DNA of 64,000 bases from Aestuariibaculum suncheonense (GCF_014596935.1 NZ_JACVXC010000002.1:315459-379458), one strand, 5' to 3'. Numbered from the stretch's first letter, positions 17,778-27,400 are shown. Numbers and translations: made by a program. The notes: generated by a model not told the origin, from the sequence alone.

Positions 17778-18370
17778 TGTTAGACGAAAAACTAAAAAAC
17801 CACCATATTATATTAGCCTCAGGTTCACCAAGACGACAAAATTTCTTTAAAAATCTGGGCTTAGATTTCGAAATTCGACTGAAACCAGTAAAAGAAGACT
17901 ACCCGTCTCGTCTCACCCATTTTGAAATCAGTAATTATTTAGCTCAGCTGAAAGCTTTGCCGTATAAAGATGAACTTAAGTCTAACGACATTTTAATTAC
18001 AAGCGACACTATTGTTTGGCATAACCATGAAGCTTTAGGAAAACCCGAAAATGAAACAGAAGCTTACGAAATGCTCAAATCATTAAGTGATAAGACCCAT
18101 CAGGTGATTACTTCAGTTTGCTTTACAACCACAACTTCTGAAAAAACCTTGTATAGCATTACCGATGTCACTTTTAAAGCGTTAACCGAAGACGAAATAT
18201 GGTATTACATTAATACCTGCAAACCTTTTGACAAAGCAGGTTCTTATGGTATTCAGGAATGGATTGGTCAAATTGGCGTTACCGAAATTAAAGGCTCATA
18301 CTTCAACGTTATGGGTTTACCAACACACTTAGTTTACAAGACATTAAACAGTATTGCTGAAACGTTTTAA
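17777..18370 (+). CDS. Maf-like nucleoside triphosphate pyrophosphatase
   Basis: A 197-residue cytoplasmic protein. The N-terminal signature is IILASGSPRRQNF (about 11-23). The ITSDTIVWHN segment (about 75-84) holds the catalytic Asp, followed by KPENETEAYEML and KAGSYGIQEW. Maf proteins hydrolyse non-canonical or modified nucleotides (dTTP/UTP or m7GTP subfamilies) and can inhibit septation when overproduced. Which nucleotide this one prefers is not clear from the sequence. It overlaps the UbiA gene by one base. Confidence 0.9.
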   Translation: MLDEKLKNHHIILASGSPRRQNFFKNLGLDFEIRLKPVKEDYPSRLTHFEISNYLAQLKALPYKDELKSNDILITSDTIVWHNHEALGKPENETEAYEMLKSLSDKTHQVITSVCFTTTTSEKTLYSITDVTFKALTEDEIWYYINTCKPFDKAGSYGIQEWIGQIGVTEIKGSYFNVMGLPTHLVYKTLNSIAETF

Positions 18371-18426
18371 ATATTTCTTTTAGAGATAAAAAAACAAGCT
18401 CATGTTTAATTTTAAAAATTCAAATT

Positions 18427-18966
18427 ATGGTTTTAGACTTACTACAAGACAATAAAAAAGAAATTATTCTTTCTGGAATTATTATCATCATATTACTGGT
18501 TATCTTCTACACTTTAAATTTTGCGGTCACCAAAATCGCCAAGAAAAGTGGTTTTAACGATGCCCGTATTCGACTTGTAAGACGCTATATTCATGTCACG
18601 CTTTTCTTTACAGGGCTTATTTCATTGGCCTATATTTTTGGCACCGACTTTAAAGATTTAGCCGTTATTTTCTCATCGGTGTTCGCGGTTATTGGTGTTG
18701 GCTTTGTGGCGGTTTGGTCTATTTTAAGCAACATCACTTCCGGAGTTATTATGTTTTTTAACTTTCCGCACAAAGTAGGCGATAAAATTAAAATTCACGA
18801 TAGTGATTTCCCTATTATTGGAATAATTGAAGATATTGCCGCTTTTCATCTTCATTTAAGATTAGATAATGGCGATCTGGTAACTTATCCTAATAATTTA
18901 ATGTTACAACGCGCCGTAACACTCATAAAAAAGGATGCTATTGAAGATGATGCTGAAGCTGTTTAA
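18427..18966 (+). CDS. Small MscS-family mechanosensitive channel
   Basis: 179 residues. Membrane segments lie near 15-36, 55-75 and 78-110, the last being the pore-lining helix (VFAVIGVGFVAVWSILSNI). It continues into the MscS beta-domain (GVIMFFNFPHKVGDKIKI ... GIIEDIAAFHLHLR). It lacks the C-terminal vestibule of E. coli MscS, so it is one of the short family members. It probably releases ions or small solutes on membrane tension. It lies 20 bases upstream of corA, in the same direction, probably co-transcribed. Confidence 0.88.
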   Translation: MVLDLLQDNKKEIILSGIIIIILLVIFYTLNFAVTKIAKKSGFNDARIRLVRRYIHVTLFFTGLISLAYIFGTDFKDLAVIFSSVFAVIGVGFVAVWSILSNITSGVIMFFNFPHKVGDKIKIHDSDFPIIGIIEDIAAFHLHLRLDNGDLVTYPNNLMLQRAVTLIKKDAIEDDAEAV

Positions 18967-18986
18967 ATATTCTATATATTTATAAC

Positions 18987-20054
18987 ATGGCTAAGAAAAG
19001 AACAAAAAAGCAACACAAAAAGTCTGGATTAGCACCGGGAAGTGTAATTTATACTGGCGATAAATCAGATAAAAATCTGTTTATTGAAGTCTTCGATTAT
19101 AATAAAGACCAGTGCATAGAAAAAGAATTACACAGCGTTGAAGAAGCTTTTGAATTTAAACTTACCGACTGCGTTTCCTGGATTAATGTAAACGGACTTA
19201 ACCATGTTGATTCTATTGAAAAAATAGGTACACATTACAATCTTCACCCCTTGGTTATTGAAGATTTAGTAAGCATTTCACAACGTCCAAAAATTGATGA
19301 ATATGAAGATTATTTGTTTGTTGTTCTCAAAATGCTACACCTTGATGCCGAAGAAAAACTCAATTATGAGCAGGTTAGTTTCATTTTAGGATCGAATTAC
19401 GTGTTATCGTTTCAGGAATCTGAAGGCGATGTTTTTGGTTCGGTGAGAGAACGTATTCGTCAAGGCAAAGGACGTGTTCGAACCATGCAATCTGATTATC
19501 TGCTTTATATTCTTATGGACGCCATCGTTGATGAATATTTTAGTGTTATTGAAACTTTAGGTGATAAAATTGAAGATTTAGAAACCGATATTTTTGAAGG
19601 AAGTATTGAAGAGTCAGCCACCAAAGATATTCAGGAACTAAAAAAAGAAGTGTTAAAAGTAAGACGCTCCATTTTCCCGCTTCGCGAAGTAATAAACCGG
19701 ATTGAAAAACACGAAAGCGCATTAATTCAGCAACGCACTAAAACTTATTACAGAGACATTTACGACCATTTAATTCAAGTTACAGAAAACATTGATATTT
19801 ATCGTGAAATGCTTTGGAGTTTAATGGACATGTACATGACCACCATTAGCAACAAGATGAACGAGGTCATGAAAGTACTTACCATCATGGCTTCCATCTT
19901 CATCCCGCTAACCTTTATTGCAGGTATTTACGGTATGAATTTCGATTACATTCCCGAACTGCATTACAAATACTCATATTTTATTCTATGGGGTGTTATG
20001 ATTGCGCTTTTCATTGCCATGCTATTTTATTTTAAGCGTAAAAAATGGCTGTAA
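18987..20054 (+). CDS. corA: CorA-family magnesium/cobalt transporter
   Basis: 355 residues. A large cytoplasmic N-terminal domain (1-290) has a long stalk helix rich in charge. Two C-terminal membrane helices follow (about 295-315 and 327-347), with the hallmark YGMNF selectivity motif between them and the Lys-rich tail FKRKKWL. The protein works as a pentamer in the inner membrane and imports Mg2+ (or Co2+/Ni2+). It is the last gene of the run that starts at 15258 or 18427. Confidence 0.93.
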   Translation: MAKKRTKKQHKKSGLAPGSVIYTGDKSDKNLFIEVFDYNKDQCIEKELHSVEEAFEFKLTDCVSWINVNGLNHVDSIEKIGTHYNLHPLVIEDLVSISQRPKIDEYEDYLFVVLKMLHLDAEEKLNYEQVSFILGSNYVLSFQESEGDVFGSVRERIRQGKGRVRTMQSDYLLYILMDAIVDEYFSVIETLGDKIEDLETDIFEGSIEESATKDIQELKKEVLKVRRSIFPLREVINRIEKHESALIQQRTKTYYRDIYDHLIQVTENIDIYREMLWSLMDMYMTTISNKMNEVMKVLTIMASIFIPLTFIAGIYGMNFDYIPELHYKYSYFILWGVMIALFIAMLFYFKRKKWL

Positions 20055-20115
20055 ATGCAGACTATTTTAACGTTAAAGAAACTTTAAAACCATCGTTTAC
20101 CGCTATTTACTTTGG

Positions 20116-20123
20116 TATATTTG
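20116..20123 (+). promoter_or_regulatory. -7 element for the PIG-L gene
   Basis: TATATTTG fits TAnnTTTG exactly, 21 bases before ATG 20145. It lies inside the longest possible reading frame (TTG 20112), which argues that translation begins at 20145. Confidence 0.6.
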
Positions 20124-20144
20124 GATTTAGCTAACAACTTAACC

Positions 20145-22670
20145 ATGCAAAAAATTACCTTATCGTTCCTTTTTATATTCTTAACCTTTTCGTTTACACA
20201 GGCTCAAAAACCTAAAGCTCCGGCCTCTGCCGAAATTTATGAATCCATTCAAAAACTAAACTTTTTAGGATCGGTTTTATATATTGCCGCACATCCCGAT
20301 GACGAAAACACCCGACTTATCTCTTACATGTCGAATCATGTAAAAGCCAGAACGGCGTATTTATCGCTAACCCGTGGTGATGGCGGACAAAACCTTATTG
20401 GCCCTGAAATCAGAGAACTTTTAGGCGTCATAAGAACTCAGGAATTATTAGCAGCACGCCGTGTAGATGGTGGCGAACAGCTATTCACAAGAGCCAACGA
20501 TTTTGGATATTCGAAACACCCTGATGAAACATTAGAAATCTGGGAAAAAGATGAAATTCTAAGCGATGTGGTTTTAGCCATTCGTGAATTTCAACCCGAT
20601 ATTATTATCAATCGATTCGATCACAGAACACCCGGTACAACACACGGACATCACACCACTTCAGCTATGCTAAGTTACGATGCTTTCGATTTAGCCAACG
20701 ACAAAGCGGCATTTCCTGAGCAATTAGAGACTACTGAAACCTGGGAACCAAAACGCCTATTTTTTAACACCAACTCCTGGTTTTATCGTAGTCAGGAAGA
20801 CTTCGATAAAGCAGACAAAAGCAATATGCTAAACTTCGATATTGGAGTTTACTATCCGCTTAAAGGTTTATCTAACAACGAAATTGCGTCAATTGCCAGC
20901 AGTCAGCACCTGTGTCAAGGCTTTGGTAGACTGCATCAACGTGGCTCTCAAAAGGAATATGTTGAATTTTTAAAAGGTGAACCGATTACCAACAAAACCG
21001 ATATTTTTTCTGGAATTGACACTTCTTGGAATCGTGTTAAAGGAGGAAAAGCCATCGGAGATATTTTATATCCAATTGAAAAGAATTTCAACTTCAACAA
21101 TCCATCTGTTCACATTCCTGAACTTTTAAAAGCTTTCAAATTACTACAAAACATTAAAAATAAACATTGGAAAGTTCAAAAAACCAAAGAGCTAAAACAG
21201 ATTATTGAAATGTGTGCCGGATTGTATTTGGAAGCTTCAGCTGAAGCGCCTTCAAGCACGCCAGATACTTCTATGAAAATCAATATTGAAGCTTTAAACA
21301 GAAGTAATGAAAACATTGTTTTAGAAAGCATAACCCAAACCGACGGCAAAACATTAAATAAAAGCCTGGTACTAAAAAATAATAATTCGGAAAAATTTGA
21401 AACCTCATTTCATATTTCTGAAACCGAAAAATATACCACACCTTACTGGCTGGAAACCAAAGGTTCTTTAGGTATGTACACTGTTGAGGATAAATCTCTA
21501 ATTGGTAAACCGGAAACACCAAGATCTGTCATTATCAATTTCAACTTAAAAATCAACGGTACGCCTATCACATTAAGTAAACCGGTTATTTATCGCTATT
21601 CAAAACCTGATAAAGGTGAATTGTACCGTCCGTTTGAAATCATTCCGGAAGCTTCAGCCAAGATTACTGAAAAGGTTATTATTTTCGATAACGGTAAAGC
21701 GCACAACATAACATTGATTGTAAAAGCGGGGCACGATAACGTAAAAGGTTTTGCTGAAATTAGTCATCCTGAAAACTGGACGGTTTACCCAGAGCGACAA
21801 GAGGTAAACATCTTTAATAAAGGCGAAGAGCAAACCTTAATTTTTACTGTGATTCCTCCTAAAAATCAAGATGAAGGTTATATTAGTCCTATACTTCACA
21901 TAGGAGACAAAACTTATTCGAAAGAACTTATTGAAATTAACTACGAGCACATTCCCTATCAAACCGTATTGCTGCCTAGCGAAAGTAAAGTGGTGCGATT
22001 AGATATTAAAAAATATGGTGAAAACATTGCCTATATTGCTGGTGCCGGTGACGTTGTCCCTGAAAGCTTAGAACAAATTGGCTACAATGTAAGAACTATT
22101 ACCCCTCAAGACATCACTACAGAGTCTTTAAAACCTTTTGATGCAGTGGTTGTAGGTATAAGAGCTTATAACACGATAGACAATTTAAAATTCAAACAAG
22201 AAATATTATTCGACTTTGTGAAAGCTGGTGGCAATATGATTGTGCAATACAATACCAATCATGGACTAAAAACAGAGCAATTAGCACCTTATAGCTTATC
22301 GATTTCCAGAGATCGTGTAACTGATGAAAATGCAGAGGTTCAAATTTTACACCCAGAACATCCTTTACTAAATACACCAAACAAAATCACCCAACAGGAT
22401 TTTGAAGGCTGGACACAAGAACGCGGACTTTATTTCCCTAACCAATGGGATAAAGCCTTTACGCCTATTCTATCAATGCATGACAAAGATGAATCGGCAA
22501 AAGAAGGAAGCTTATTGGTAGCTAAATACGGAAAAGGCTATTACATTTACACAGGCTTAAGCTTTTTCAGAGAGTTTCCTGAAGGCGTTTCGGGAGCATA
22601 CCGCCTATTTGCCAACATGCTTTCTATTGGAAAAGACGATTTAAAGCATAACCAACAACTAAACGACTAA
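20145..22670 (+). CDS. Secreted PIG-L/LmbE-family deacetylase with C-terminal domain, 841 aa
   Basis: The protein starts MQKITLSFLFIF with a signal peptide cleaved near TQAQ (about residue 20). The PIG-L domain (about 30-260) has the zinc motif AAHPDDEN and HTTSAM/THGHH further on. These enzymes deacetylate N-acetyl-sugars or similar amides. A long C-terminal region follows, including a ThuA/glutamine-amidotransferase-like segment near 620-830 (PFDAVVVGIRAYN, VQYNT). ATG 20145 was chosen over TTG 20112 because of the signal peptide and the promoter between them. It is followed at two bases by a tiny membrane peptide and then a symporter, suggesting extracytoplasmic processing coupled to uptake. 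Confidence 0.85.
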   Translation: MQKITLSFLFIFLTFSFTQAQKPKAPASAEIYESIQKLNFLGSVLYIAAHPDDENTRLISYMSNHVKARTAYLSLTRGDGGQNLIGPEIRELLGVIRTQELLAARRVDGGEQLFTRANDFGYSKHPDETLEIWEKDEILSDVVLAIREFQPDIIINRFDHRTPGTTHGHHTTSAMLSYDAFDLANDKAAFPEQLETTETWEPKRLFFNTNSWFYRSQEDFDKADKSNMLNFDIGVYYPLKGLSNNEIASIASSQHLCQGFGRLHQRGSQKEYVEFLKGEPITNKTDIFSGIDTSWNRVKGGKAIGDILYPIEKNFNFNNPSVHIPELLKAFKLLQNIKNKHWKVQKTKELKQIIEMCAGLYLEASAEAPSSTPDTSMKINIEALNRSNENIVLESITQTDGKTLNKSLVLKNNNSEKFETSFHISETEKYTTPYWLETKGSLGMYTVEDKSLIGKPETPRSVIINFNLKINGTPITLSKPVIYRYSKPDKGELYRPFEIIPEASAKITEKVIIFDNGKAHNITLIVKAGHDNVKGFAEISHPENWTVYPERQEVNIFNKGEEQTLIFTVIPPKNQDEGYISPILHIGDKTYSKELIEINYEHIPYQTVLLPSESKVVRLDIKKYGENIAYIAGAGDVVPESLEQIGYNVRTITPQDITTESLKPFDAVVVGIRAYNTIDNLKFKQEILFDFVKAGGNMIVQYNTNHGLKTEQLAPYSLSISRDRVTDENAEVQILHPEHPLLNTPNKITQQDFEGWTQERGLYFPNQWDKAFTPILSMHDKDESAKEGSLLVAKYGKGYYIYTGLSFFREFPEGVSGAYRLFANMLSIGKDDLKHNQQLND

Positions 22671-22672
22671 TT

Positions 22673-22783
22673 ATGAATACTAAGGACCAACCCAAACCCA
22701 AGTGGTTAAAATTATATTCGCTGGTATTAATCGCTAATGCCATTTACTTTATTCTTTTTTATATAATCACCAAGGCCTTTTAA
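22673..22783 (+). CDS. 36-residue single-helix membrane peptide
   Basis: The frame begins MNTKDQPKPKWLKLYS. It has a Pro/Lys-rich N-terminus and one hydrophobic helix (about 14-33). It lies two bases after the PIG-L stop and one base before the symporter ATG, so it is tightly coupled to both. The position and size suggest a small accessory subunit of the symporter, comparable to the small subunits known for some SSS transporters. This is inference; I do not recognise a named family. Confidence 0.6.
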   Translation: MNTKDQPKPKWLKLYSLVLIANAIYFILFYIITKAF

Positions 22784-22784
22784 T

Positions 22785-24551
22785 ATGCAAACATTAAACT
22801 GGATCGATTGGGTCGTCTTAAGTATTACCCTTGTCGCTATTGTAGCCTATGGCACCTGGCAAACAAGAGGAAGTAAAAATGTAAAAGATTATTTAAAAGG
22901 CGGAAATACATCACATTGGTGGACGATTGGATTATCGGTTATGGCGACTCAGGCCAGCGCCATTACATTTCTATCAACGCCTGGTCAAGCCTTTAACGAC
23001 GGCATGGGGTTTGTGCAATTTTATTTTGGACTACCTATTGCTATGATTGTCATTTGTATGGTATTTATTCCTTTATATCATCGTTTGAAAGTGTATACGG
23101 CTTATGAATTTTTAGAAAACCGCTTCGATTTAAAAACCAGAACTCTAACCGCTATTCTATTCTTAATTCAACGGGGGTTAGCAGCAGGAATTACCATTTT
23201 CGCTCCCGCTATAATACTATCGGTTGTGTTAGGTTGGGATTTATTAACCCTGAATATCGCCATTGGCGCATTGGTTATTATTTATACCGTTTCTGGCGGA
23301 ACGCGTGCTGTTAATGTAACTCAAAAGCATCAAATGATAGTCATTTTCATCGGGATGCTCGTCGCTTTCTTTTTAATAGTTGGCGATTTACCACAAGATA
23401 TTACCTTTAGAAAGGCCCTAGATATTGCCGGTGCCAACGGTAAAATGAAAGTTTTAGATTTTTCTTTCAATTTGAATAACCGCTATACCGTTTGGAGTGG
23501 TCTTATTGGAGGAACCTTTTTAATGCTCTCTTATTTCGGAACCGACCAAAGTCAGGTGCAACGTTATCTTTCAGGAAAATCGGTTAAAGAAATGCAATTA
23601 GGTTTAATCTTCAACGGCCTTTTAAAAGTACCTATGCAATTCTTCATTCTACTGGTTGGTGTTATGGTATTTGTGTTTTATCAGTTTAACGAAGCACCTA
23701 TAAACTTTAACCCTACAGCAACCGAACTCGTGTTGAATTCAGAATACGCCGAAGATTACAAAGCATTGCAACAACAACAAAAAGACATCTTCAATGAAAA
23801 GCAAAGTCTTATCTCTTCGTTTTTAAATACTAAAAATGATGTAACCAAGATGCAATTAGCGAAAATGAATCAAGCTTCTGAAAACATTAAACGCGAAGCT
23901 CGAAAACTCATTGAAAAAGCCGGAGAACAACAACAGATAAAAGTAGAAAGTAATGATAAAGACTATGTGTTTATTCATTTCATTTTAAATAATCTGCCAC
24001 GTGGCCTTATCGGATTGTTGCTTGCCGTTATTTTAAGTGCCGCAATGTCCAGCACTGCCAGTGAATTAAACGCTTTGGGTTCCATCACAACTATTGACTT
24101 ATATAAGAGAAATACAGAAGAGAAAACCGAAGAACAAATGGTTGCTGCTTCAAAATGGTTCACGCTGCTTTGGGGAATTTTAGCCATTGGTGTGGCTTGT
24201 ATTGCCGAGCTTGCCGAAAATCTTATTCAGTTAGTTAATATCATTGGTTCTATTTTCTATGGAAACCTTCTGGGTATCTTTTTGGTTGCCTTTTTCTTTA
24301 AAAGTGTAAAAGGAAACGCTGTATTTATTAGCGGAATTGCTACACAAATCATTATCATAGGCTTATACTTTCTAAACCTTTACAACTTTATAAACCTTCC
24401 GTTTCTTTGGTTAAATTTTGTAGGCTGTATCATTGTTATTATTTTAAGTTTACTTATCGATTTTAATAAAACAACACATTTCGACAAAGGTATTTTAGCA
24501 GCGCTTATCGGCATACTATCTTATTTCGGATCTTTAATTATTTATAACTAA
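22785..24551 (+). CDS. Sodium:solute symporter (SSS family)
   Basis: 588 residues with about 13 membrane helices. The SSS signature region includes TQASAITFLSTPGQAFNDG (about 53-71) and the conserved GGTFLMLSYFGTDQSQVQRYL segment (about 243-263). A charged cytoplasmic insert lies at 330-395, followed by LLLAVILSAAMSSTASELNAL. Such carriers import sugars, sialic acid, amino acids or vitamins with sodium. The linked secreted deacetylase and oxidoreductase point to an amino- or acylated sugar, but the substrate is not known. It overlaps the next gene by one base (TAATG). Confidence 0.92.
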   Translation: MQTLNWIDWVVLSITLVAIVAYGTWQTRGSKNVKDYLKGGNTSHWWTIGLSVMATQASAITFLSTPGQAFNDGMGFVQFYFGLPIAMIVICMVFIPLYHRLKVYTAYEFLENRFDLKTRTLTAILFLIQRGLAAGITIFAPAIILSVVLGWDLLTLNIAIGALVIIYTVSGGTRAVNVTQKHQMIVIFIGMLVAFFLIVGDLPQDITFRKALDIAGANGKMKVLDFSFNLNNRYTVWSGLIGGTFLMLSYFGTDQSQVQRYLSGKSVKEMQLGLIFNGLLKVPMQFFILLVGVMVFVFYQFNEAPINFNPTATELVLNSEYAEDYKALQQQQKDIFNEKQSLISSFLNTKNDVTKMQLAKMNQASENIKREARKLIEKAGEQQQIKVESNDKDYVFIHFILNNLPRGLIGLLLAVILSAAMSSTASELNALGSITTIDLYKRNTEEKTEEQMVAASKWFTLLWGILAIGVACIAELAENLIQLVNIIGSIFYGNLLGIFLVAFFFKSVKGNAVFISGIATQIIIIGLYFLNLYNFINLPFLWLNFVGCIIVIILSLLIDFNKTTHFDKGILAALIGILSYFGSLIIYN

Positions 24552-25537
24552 TGAAAAAAAATTATCAACATAGAACTATACGCTGGGGAATTATTGGTTT
24601 AGGAAAAATAGCTGATAAATTTGCTACCGACCTAGCGACCATTGCTGATGCAGAATTATATGCCGTAGCCTCAAGACAACAGGAAAAAGCCGATGCATTT
24701 GCAAAAAAACACAAGGCTACAGTTGCGTACGACAAGTATGATGCTTTAGTTAACGATTCTAAGGTAGATGCGGTTTATATCGGAACTCCTCATGCGCTTC
24801 ACAAAGAAAACACCTTAATGTGTTTAGAAAAAGGCATTGCCGTGTTATGCGAAAAGCCTTTTGCTATGAATTCCTCTGAAGTGGAAAATATGATTGCTAT
24901 TGCCAAAGCCAATAACACCTTATTAATGGAAGCGCTTTGGACGTACTTTTTACCACATTATCGATATGTATTACAACTTATAAAAGATAAAACCTATGGC
25001 GAAGTAAAATCTTTAAAAGCCGATTTCGGATTTCAGCGTCCTTACGATACCGACACCAGGCTTTTTAATAAGGATTTAGGCGGCGGAAGCCTTTTAGATA
25101 TTGGTATATATCCAATTTTTGCCAGTTTATCGTCACTAGGCATTCCTAATCAAATTGAAGCTAGCGCTACCTTTTTTGAAAATGGTACCGATTCCACCTG
25201 TGATATGATTTTTAGTTACGATAATAACATTACAAGTCAATTAAAAAGTTCGCTTGTTGAAGACCTTCCAACGCAAGCTATTTTTGAATGCGACAAAGCC
25301 ACTATTAAAATCAATACGCAATTTCATGCGCCTTCAACTGTAACAATTATTATTGACGGTAAAGAGGAAATAAAAGATTTCAATTACAATACTATTGGTT
25401 ATAATTTCGAAACCATTCACTTTAATAACCTGCTTCGTGAAGGAAAAACCGAAAGTGATATTATGACGTTTGATTTCAGCAGAAATCTGATTAACACATT
25501 AGATAGGGTTAGAAAACTCATTAAGTTAGAATATTAA
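24551..25537 (+). CDS. Gfo/Idh/MocA-family oxidoreductase
   Basis: A 328-residue cytoplasmic NAD(P)-dependent oxidoreductase. The Rossmann motif is WGIIGLGKIADKFA (about 12-25), the catalytic-region motif CEKPFAMNS (about 98-106), with GGGSLLDIGIYP (about 176-187), where Asp/Tyr residues take part in catalysis in relatives such as glucose-fructose oxidoreductase and dihydrodiol dehydrogenase. It is translationally coupled to the symporter. It probably oxidises the imported sugar or cyclitol. Confidence 0.88.
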   Translation: MKKNYQHRTIRWGIIGLGKIADKFATDLATIADAELYAVASRQQEKADAFAKKHKATVAYDKYDALVNDSKVDAVYIGTPHALHKENTLMCLEKGIAVLCEKPFAMNSSEVENMIAIAKANNTLLMEALWTYFLPHYRYVLQLIKDKTYGEVKSLKADFGFQRPYDTDTRLFNKDLGGGSLLDIGIYPIFASLSSLGIPNQIEASATFFENGTDSTCDMIFSYDNNITSQLKSSLVEDLPTQAIFECDKATIKINTQFHAPSTVTIIIDGKEEIKDFNYNTIGYNFETIHFNNLLREGKTESDIMTFDFSRNLINTLDRVRKLIKLEY

Positions 25538-25607
25538 TAACGTATAATTCTTGTTTTTGAAAGTTTCATTCACCGCATACGTCTAACCCAAAATAAAAAA
25601 GAAAAAG

Positions 25608-26303
25608 ATGCATATAAAAATATGGTCCGATATACGATGTCCTTTTTGTTATATCGGAAAAAAACATTTTGAAGCTGCCTTAAACAGTTTCCCTGAAAAA
25701 GAAAAGATAACTGTAGAATGGAAAAGCTTTGAGCTCGATCCGAATTTAAAAACTACTACAACTACAGATGCCTTAACACATTTTGTAGATAGCAAAGGAA
25801 TTGACCGAGAACGCGCTAAACATATGTTTAACAACGTAACCTCTATGGCTGCAAATACAGGTTTGGATTTTAATTTAGAAAATTCTATCCCTGCAAACTC
25901 CTTTAATGCACATCGCCTGTTACATTTTGCAAAACAAGAAGGTTTGGCTCACAAAACCAAAGAAGCTTTGCTACAAGCACATTTAACCGAAGGCAAAAAC
26001 ATTGATGATCATACGGTTTTATTAGATCTTTCAAAATCTATAGGTTTAGATACTTTCAAAGTGAAACACATGTTAGAATCTGATGATTTCGCGTATGAAG
26101 TAAGACAAGACGAAATGGAAGCCAGAAACTTAGGTATTAACTCTGTTCCCTTCTTTGTTTTAGATAATAAATATGGGGTTTCGGGAGCGCAACCTGTTGA
26201 AGTCTTTAAACAAGCCCTTCAGGACGCTTGGGAAAAACACCAAAGTAAACTAACAATTGTTGCAAATGATAATTCCTGTGATATAAACGGGAACTGTAAT
26301 TAA
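25608..26303 (+). CDS. DsbA-family (FrnE-like) oxidoreductase
   Basis: 231 residues, thioredoxin fold with a helical insert, no signal peptide, so cytoplasmic. The active site is CPFC (residues 11-14, in SDIRCPFCYIGK), the cis-Pro motif is GINSVPFFVLD (about 178-188), and GVSGAQPVE follows. FrnE-like proteins act in thiol-disulfide exchange or stress tolerance, some being 2-hydroxychromene-2-carboxylate isomerase relatives. The C-terminus has an extra Cys pair (SCDINGNC). It lies 70 bases after the oxidoreductase and ends at a strong terminator. Confidence 0.88.
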   Translation: MHIKIWSDIRCPFCYIGKKHFEAALNSFPEKEKITVEWKSFELDPNLKTTTTTDALTHFVDSKGIDRERAKHMFNNVTSMAANTGLDFNLENSIPANSFNAHRLLHFAKQEGLAHKTKEALLQAHLTEGKNIDDHTVLLDLSKSIGLDTFKVKHMLESDDFAYEVRQDEMEARNLGINSVPFFVLDNKYGVSGAQPVEVFKQALQDAWEKHQSKLTIVANDNSCDINGNCN

Positions 26304-26338
26304 TAAAAAAAAGCGCCTAAAATAAGGCGCTTTTTTTA
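26303..26338. terminator. Bidirectional terminator
   Basis: AAGCGCCT (26311-26318) pairs with AGGCGCTT (26325-26332) around a short A-rich loop, with an A-run on the left and T-run on the right. It serves both the DsbA-family gene and the convergent DUF2911 gene. Confidence 0.9.
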
Positions 26339-26356
26339 TATACTTTCAAATGGCAA

Positions 26357-27205
26357 TTACATAGCCCCCCACTCTTTTAAAGAATCTTTATTCATTTTCA
26401 CATAATCGGCATTTCCGGCAGCTTCAGCACCTGCTAACGACTTCTTAGCCGCAGCAATAGCACCTTTCTTATCTCCTGCTTTTGCATAAATTAAAGATTG
26501 CTGTCTTAATTGCCAAAACGGTGCTTTATCACCAGACATGGCAATCGATTTATCAATCCATTCTTTTGCTTGATTAATATCTTTTCCTTCCTGTAAATAA
26601 TAAACCGCAGCAGAGAAATAATCTCCTGCAGCTGGTCCATTCATTGTTCTTTCGATAGAAGCTGAAACTAAAGATTCTGTTGGCACATCAATCTTAACTC
26701 CGGCATAAACATTCTCCCACAAAATACCTAAAACCGCCGAATTATTTGTTAAATCGTCAAAGCTCATCGTAAAGGTTTCAATATCTTCAGACATCTTATA
26801 AACTTCGGCTTTAGCCTTAGCAACGACTTTAGAATCGTCCCACTTTTGAGGCGTTCCCCAGTTTGATGTATCATTATAAAATACAACCTCCCAAGAATCT
26901 TTTCCCGGAGTGGCAAAAATAGCATATTCTCCTGCCTTAACTGTTGAATCTCCTATAATAACATCAGTACTAAAACTAATTTTAGTATTCGCATTTGCTC
27001 CTAATCGCCAAAGCTTATCGTAAGGCACTAAATCTCCAAAAACAGCTCTACCTCTCATACTTGGTCGACTATATTCTAAAGTCATATCCGTTAATCCAAC
27101 CGTTTGCATCAATTTAGATGACGGACTTGGTTGTGGTGTCTTAATTTGCGAAAAGCCCGAAAAAGACACTGCTAAAAATAATACTGAAGCTAAAATTTTT
27201 TTCAT
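26357..27205 (-). CDS. Secreted DUF2911 protein with C-terminal TPR-like region
   Basis: 282 residues. A signal peptide ends near FSGFSQ (about 20). The DUF2911 domain covers about 30-175, with LEYSRPSMRGRAVFGDLVPY and LWRLGANANTKISFS as its most typical parts. A helical TPR-like stretch follows (about 190-275: AAVYYLQEGKDINQAKEW). DUF2911 proteins are common exported proteins of Bacteroidota; their function is not known. It is a single gene, convergent with the upstream operon and divergent from the TetR-like gene. Confidence 0.88.
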   Translation of the reverse strand: MKKILASVLFLAVSFSGFSQIKTPQPSPSSKLMQTVGLTDMTLEYSRPSMRGRAVFGDLVPYDKLWRLGANANTKISFSTDVIIGDSTVKAGEYAIFATPGKDSWEVVFYNDTSNWGTPQKWDDSKVVAKAKAEVYKMSEDIETFTMSFDDLTNNSAVLGILWENVYAGVKIDVPTESLVSASIERTMNGPAAGDYFSAAVYYLQEGKDINQAKEWIDKSIAMSGDKAPFWQLRQQSLIYAKAGDKKGAIAAAKKSLAGAEAAGNADYVKMNKDSLKEWGAM

Positions 27206-27346
27206 TTTAAAATGGTTGTTTTAATTATCGATTCCTAAAATTAATAAAACAAGTCGTTATTCTTATTAATAAATGCTTAAATAATACGACTATTCATTCT
27301 TCTAAAATAAGCAAATGCTATAAAAGACAACTACAAAATAAAATTA

Positions 27347-27360
27347 ACAAAACATTTTGT
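27347..27360. promoter_or_regulatory. Palindromic operator candidate upstream of the TetR-like gene
   Basis: ACAAAA-CA-TTTTGT is a perfect 6-base inverted repeat around CA. It sits just upstream of the promoter of the regulator gene. Related AAACATTTWGTW sequences occur again at 27384-27394 and 35985-35995 inside the two promoters. This size and AT-rich symmetry would suit a TetR-family dimer; binding is not shown. Confidence 0.45.
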
Positions 27361-27400
27361 TTAACTAACACTAAAAAAGAATAAACATTTAGTATCTTTA
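27359..27400 (+). promoter_or_regulatory. Promoter P1 of the photolyase island
   Basis: GTTTAACT (27359-27366), 14 bases, ATAAACATTT (27381-27390), then A-GTAT-C-TTT. The last part contains a -7-like TATCTTTA (27393-27400) 20 bases before the ATG. The same motif with identical spacing stands before the second transcription unit at 35960. Confidence 0.6.

Noticed and set aside
20112..20144. Upstream TTG start for the PIG-L-family protein
   Set aside because: The -7 promoter element lies at 20116-20123, and the signal peptide begins properly at ATG 20145.
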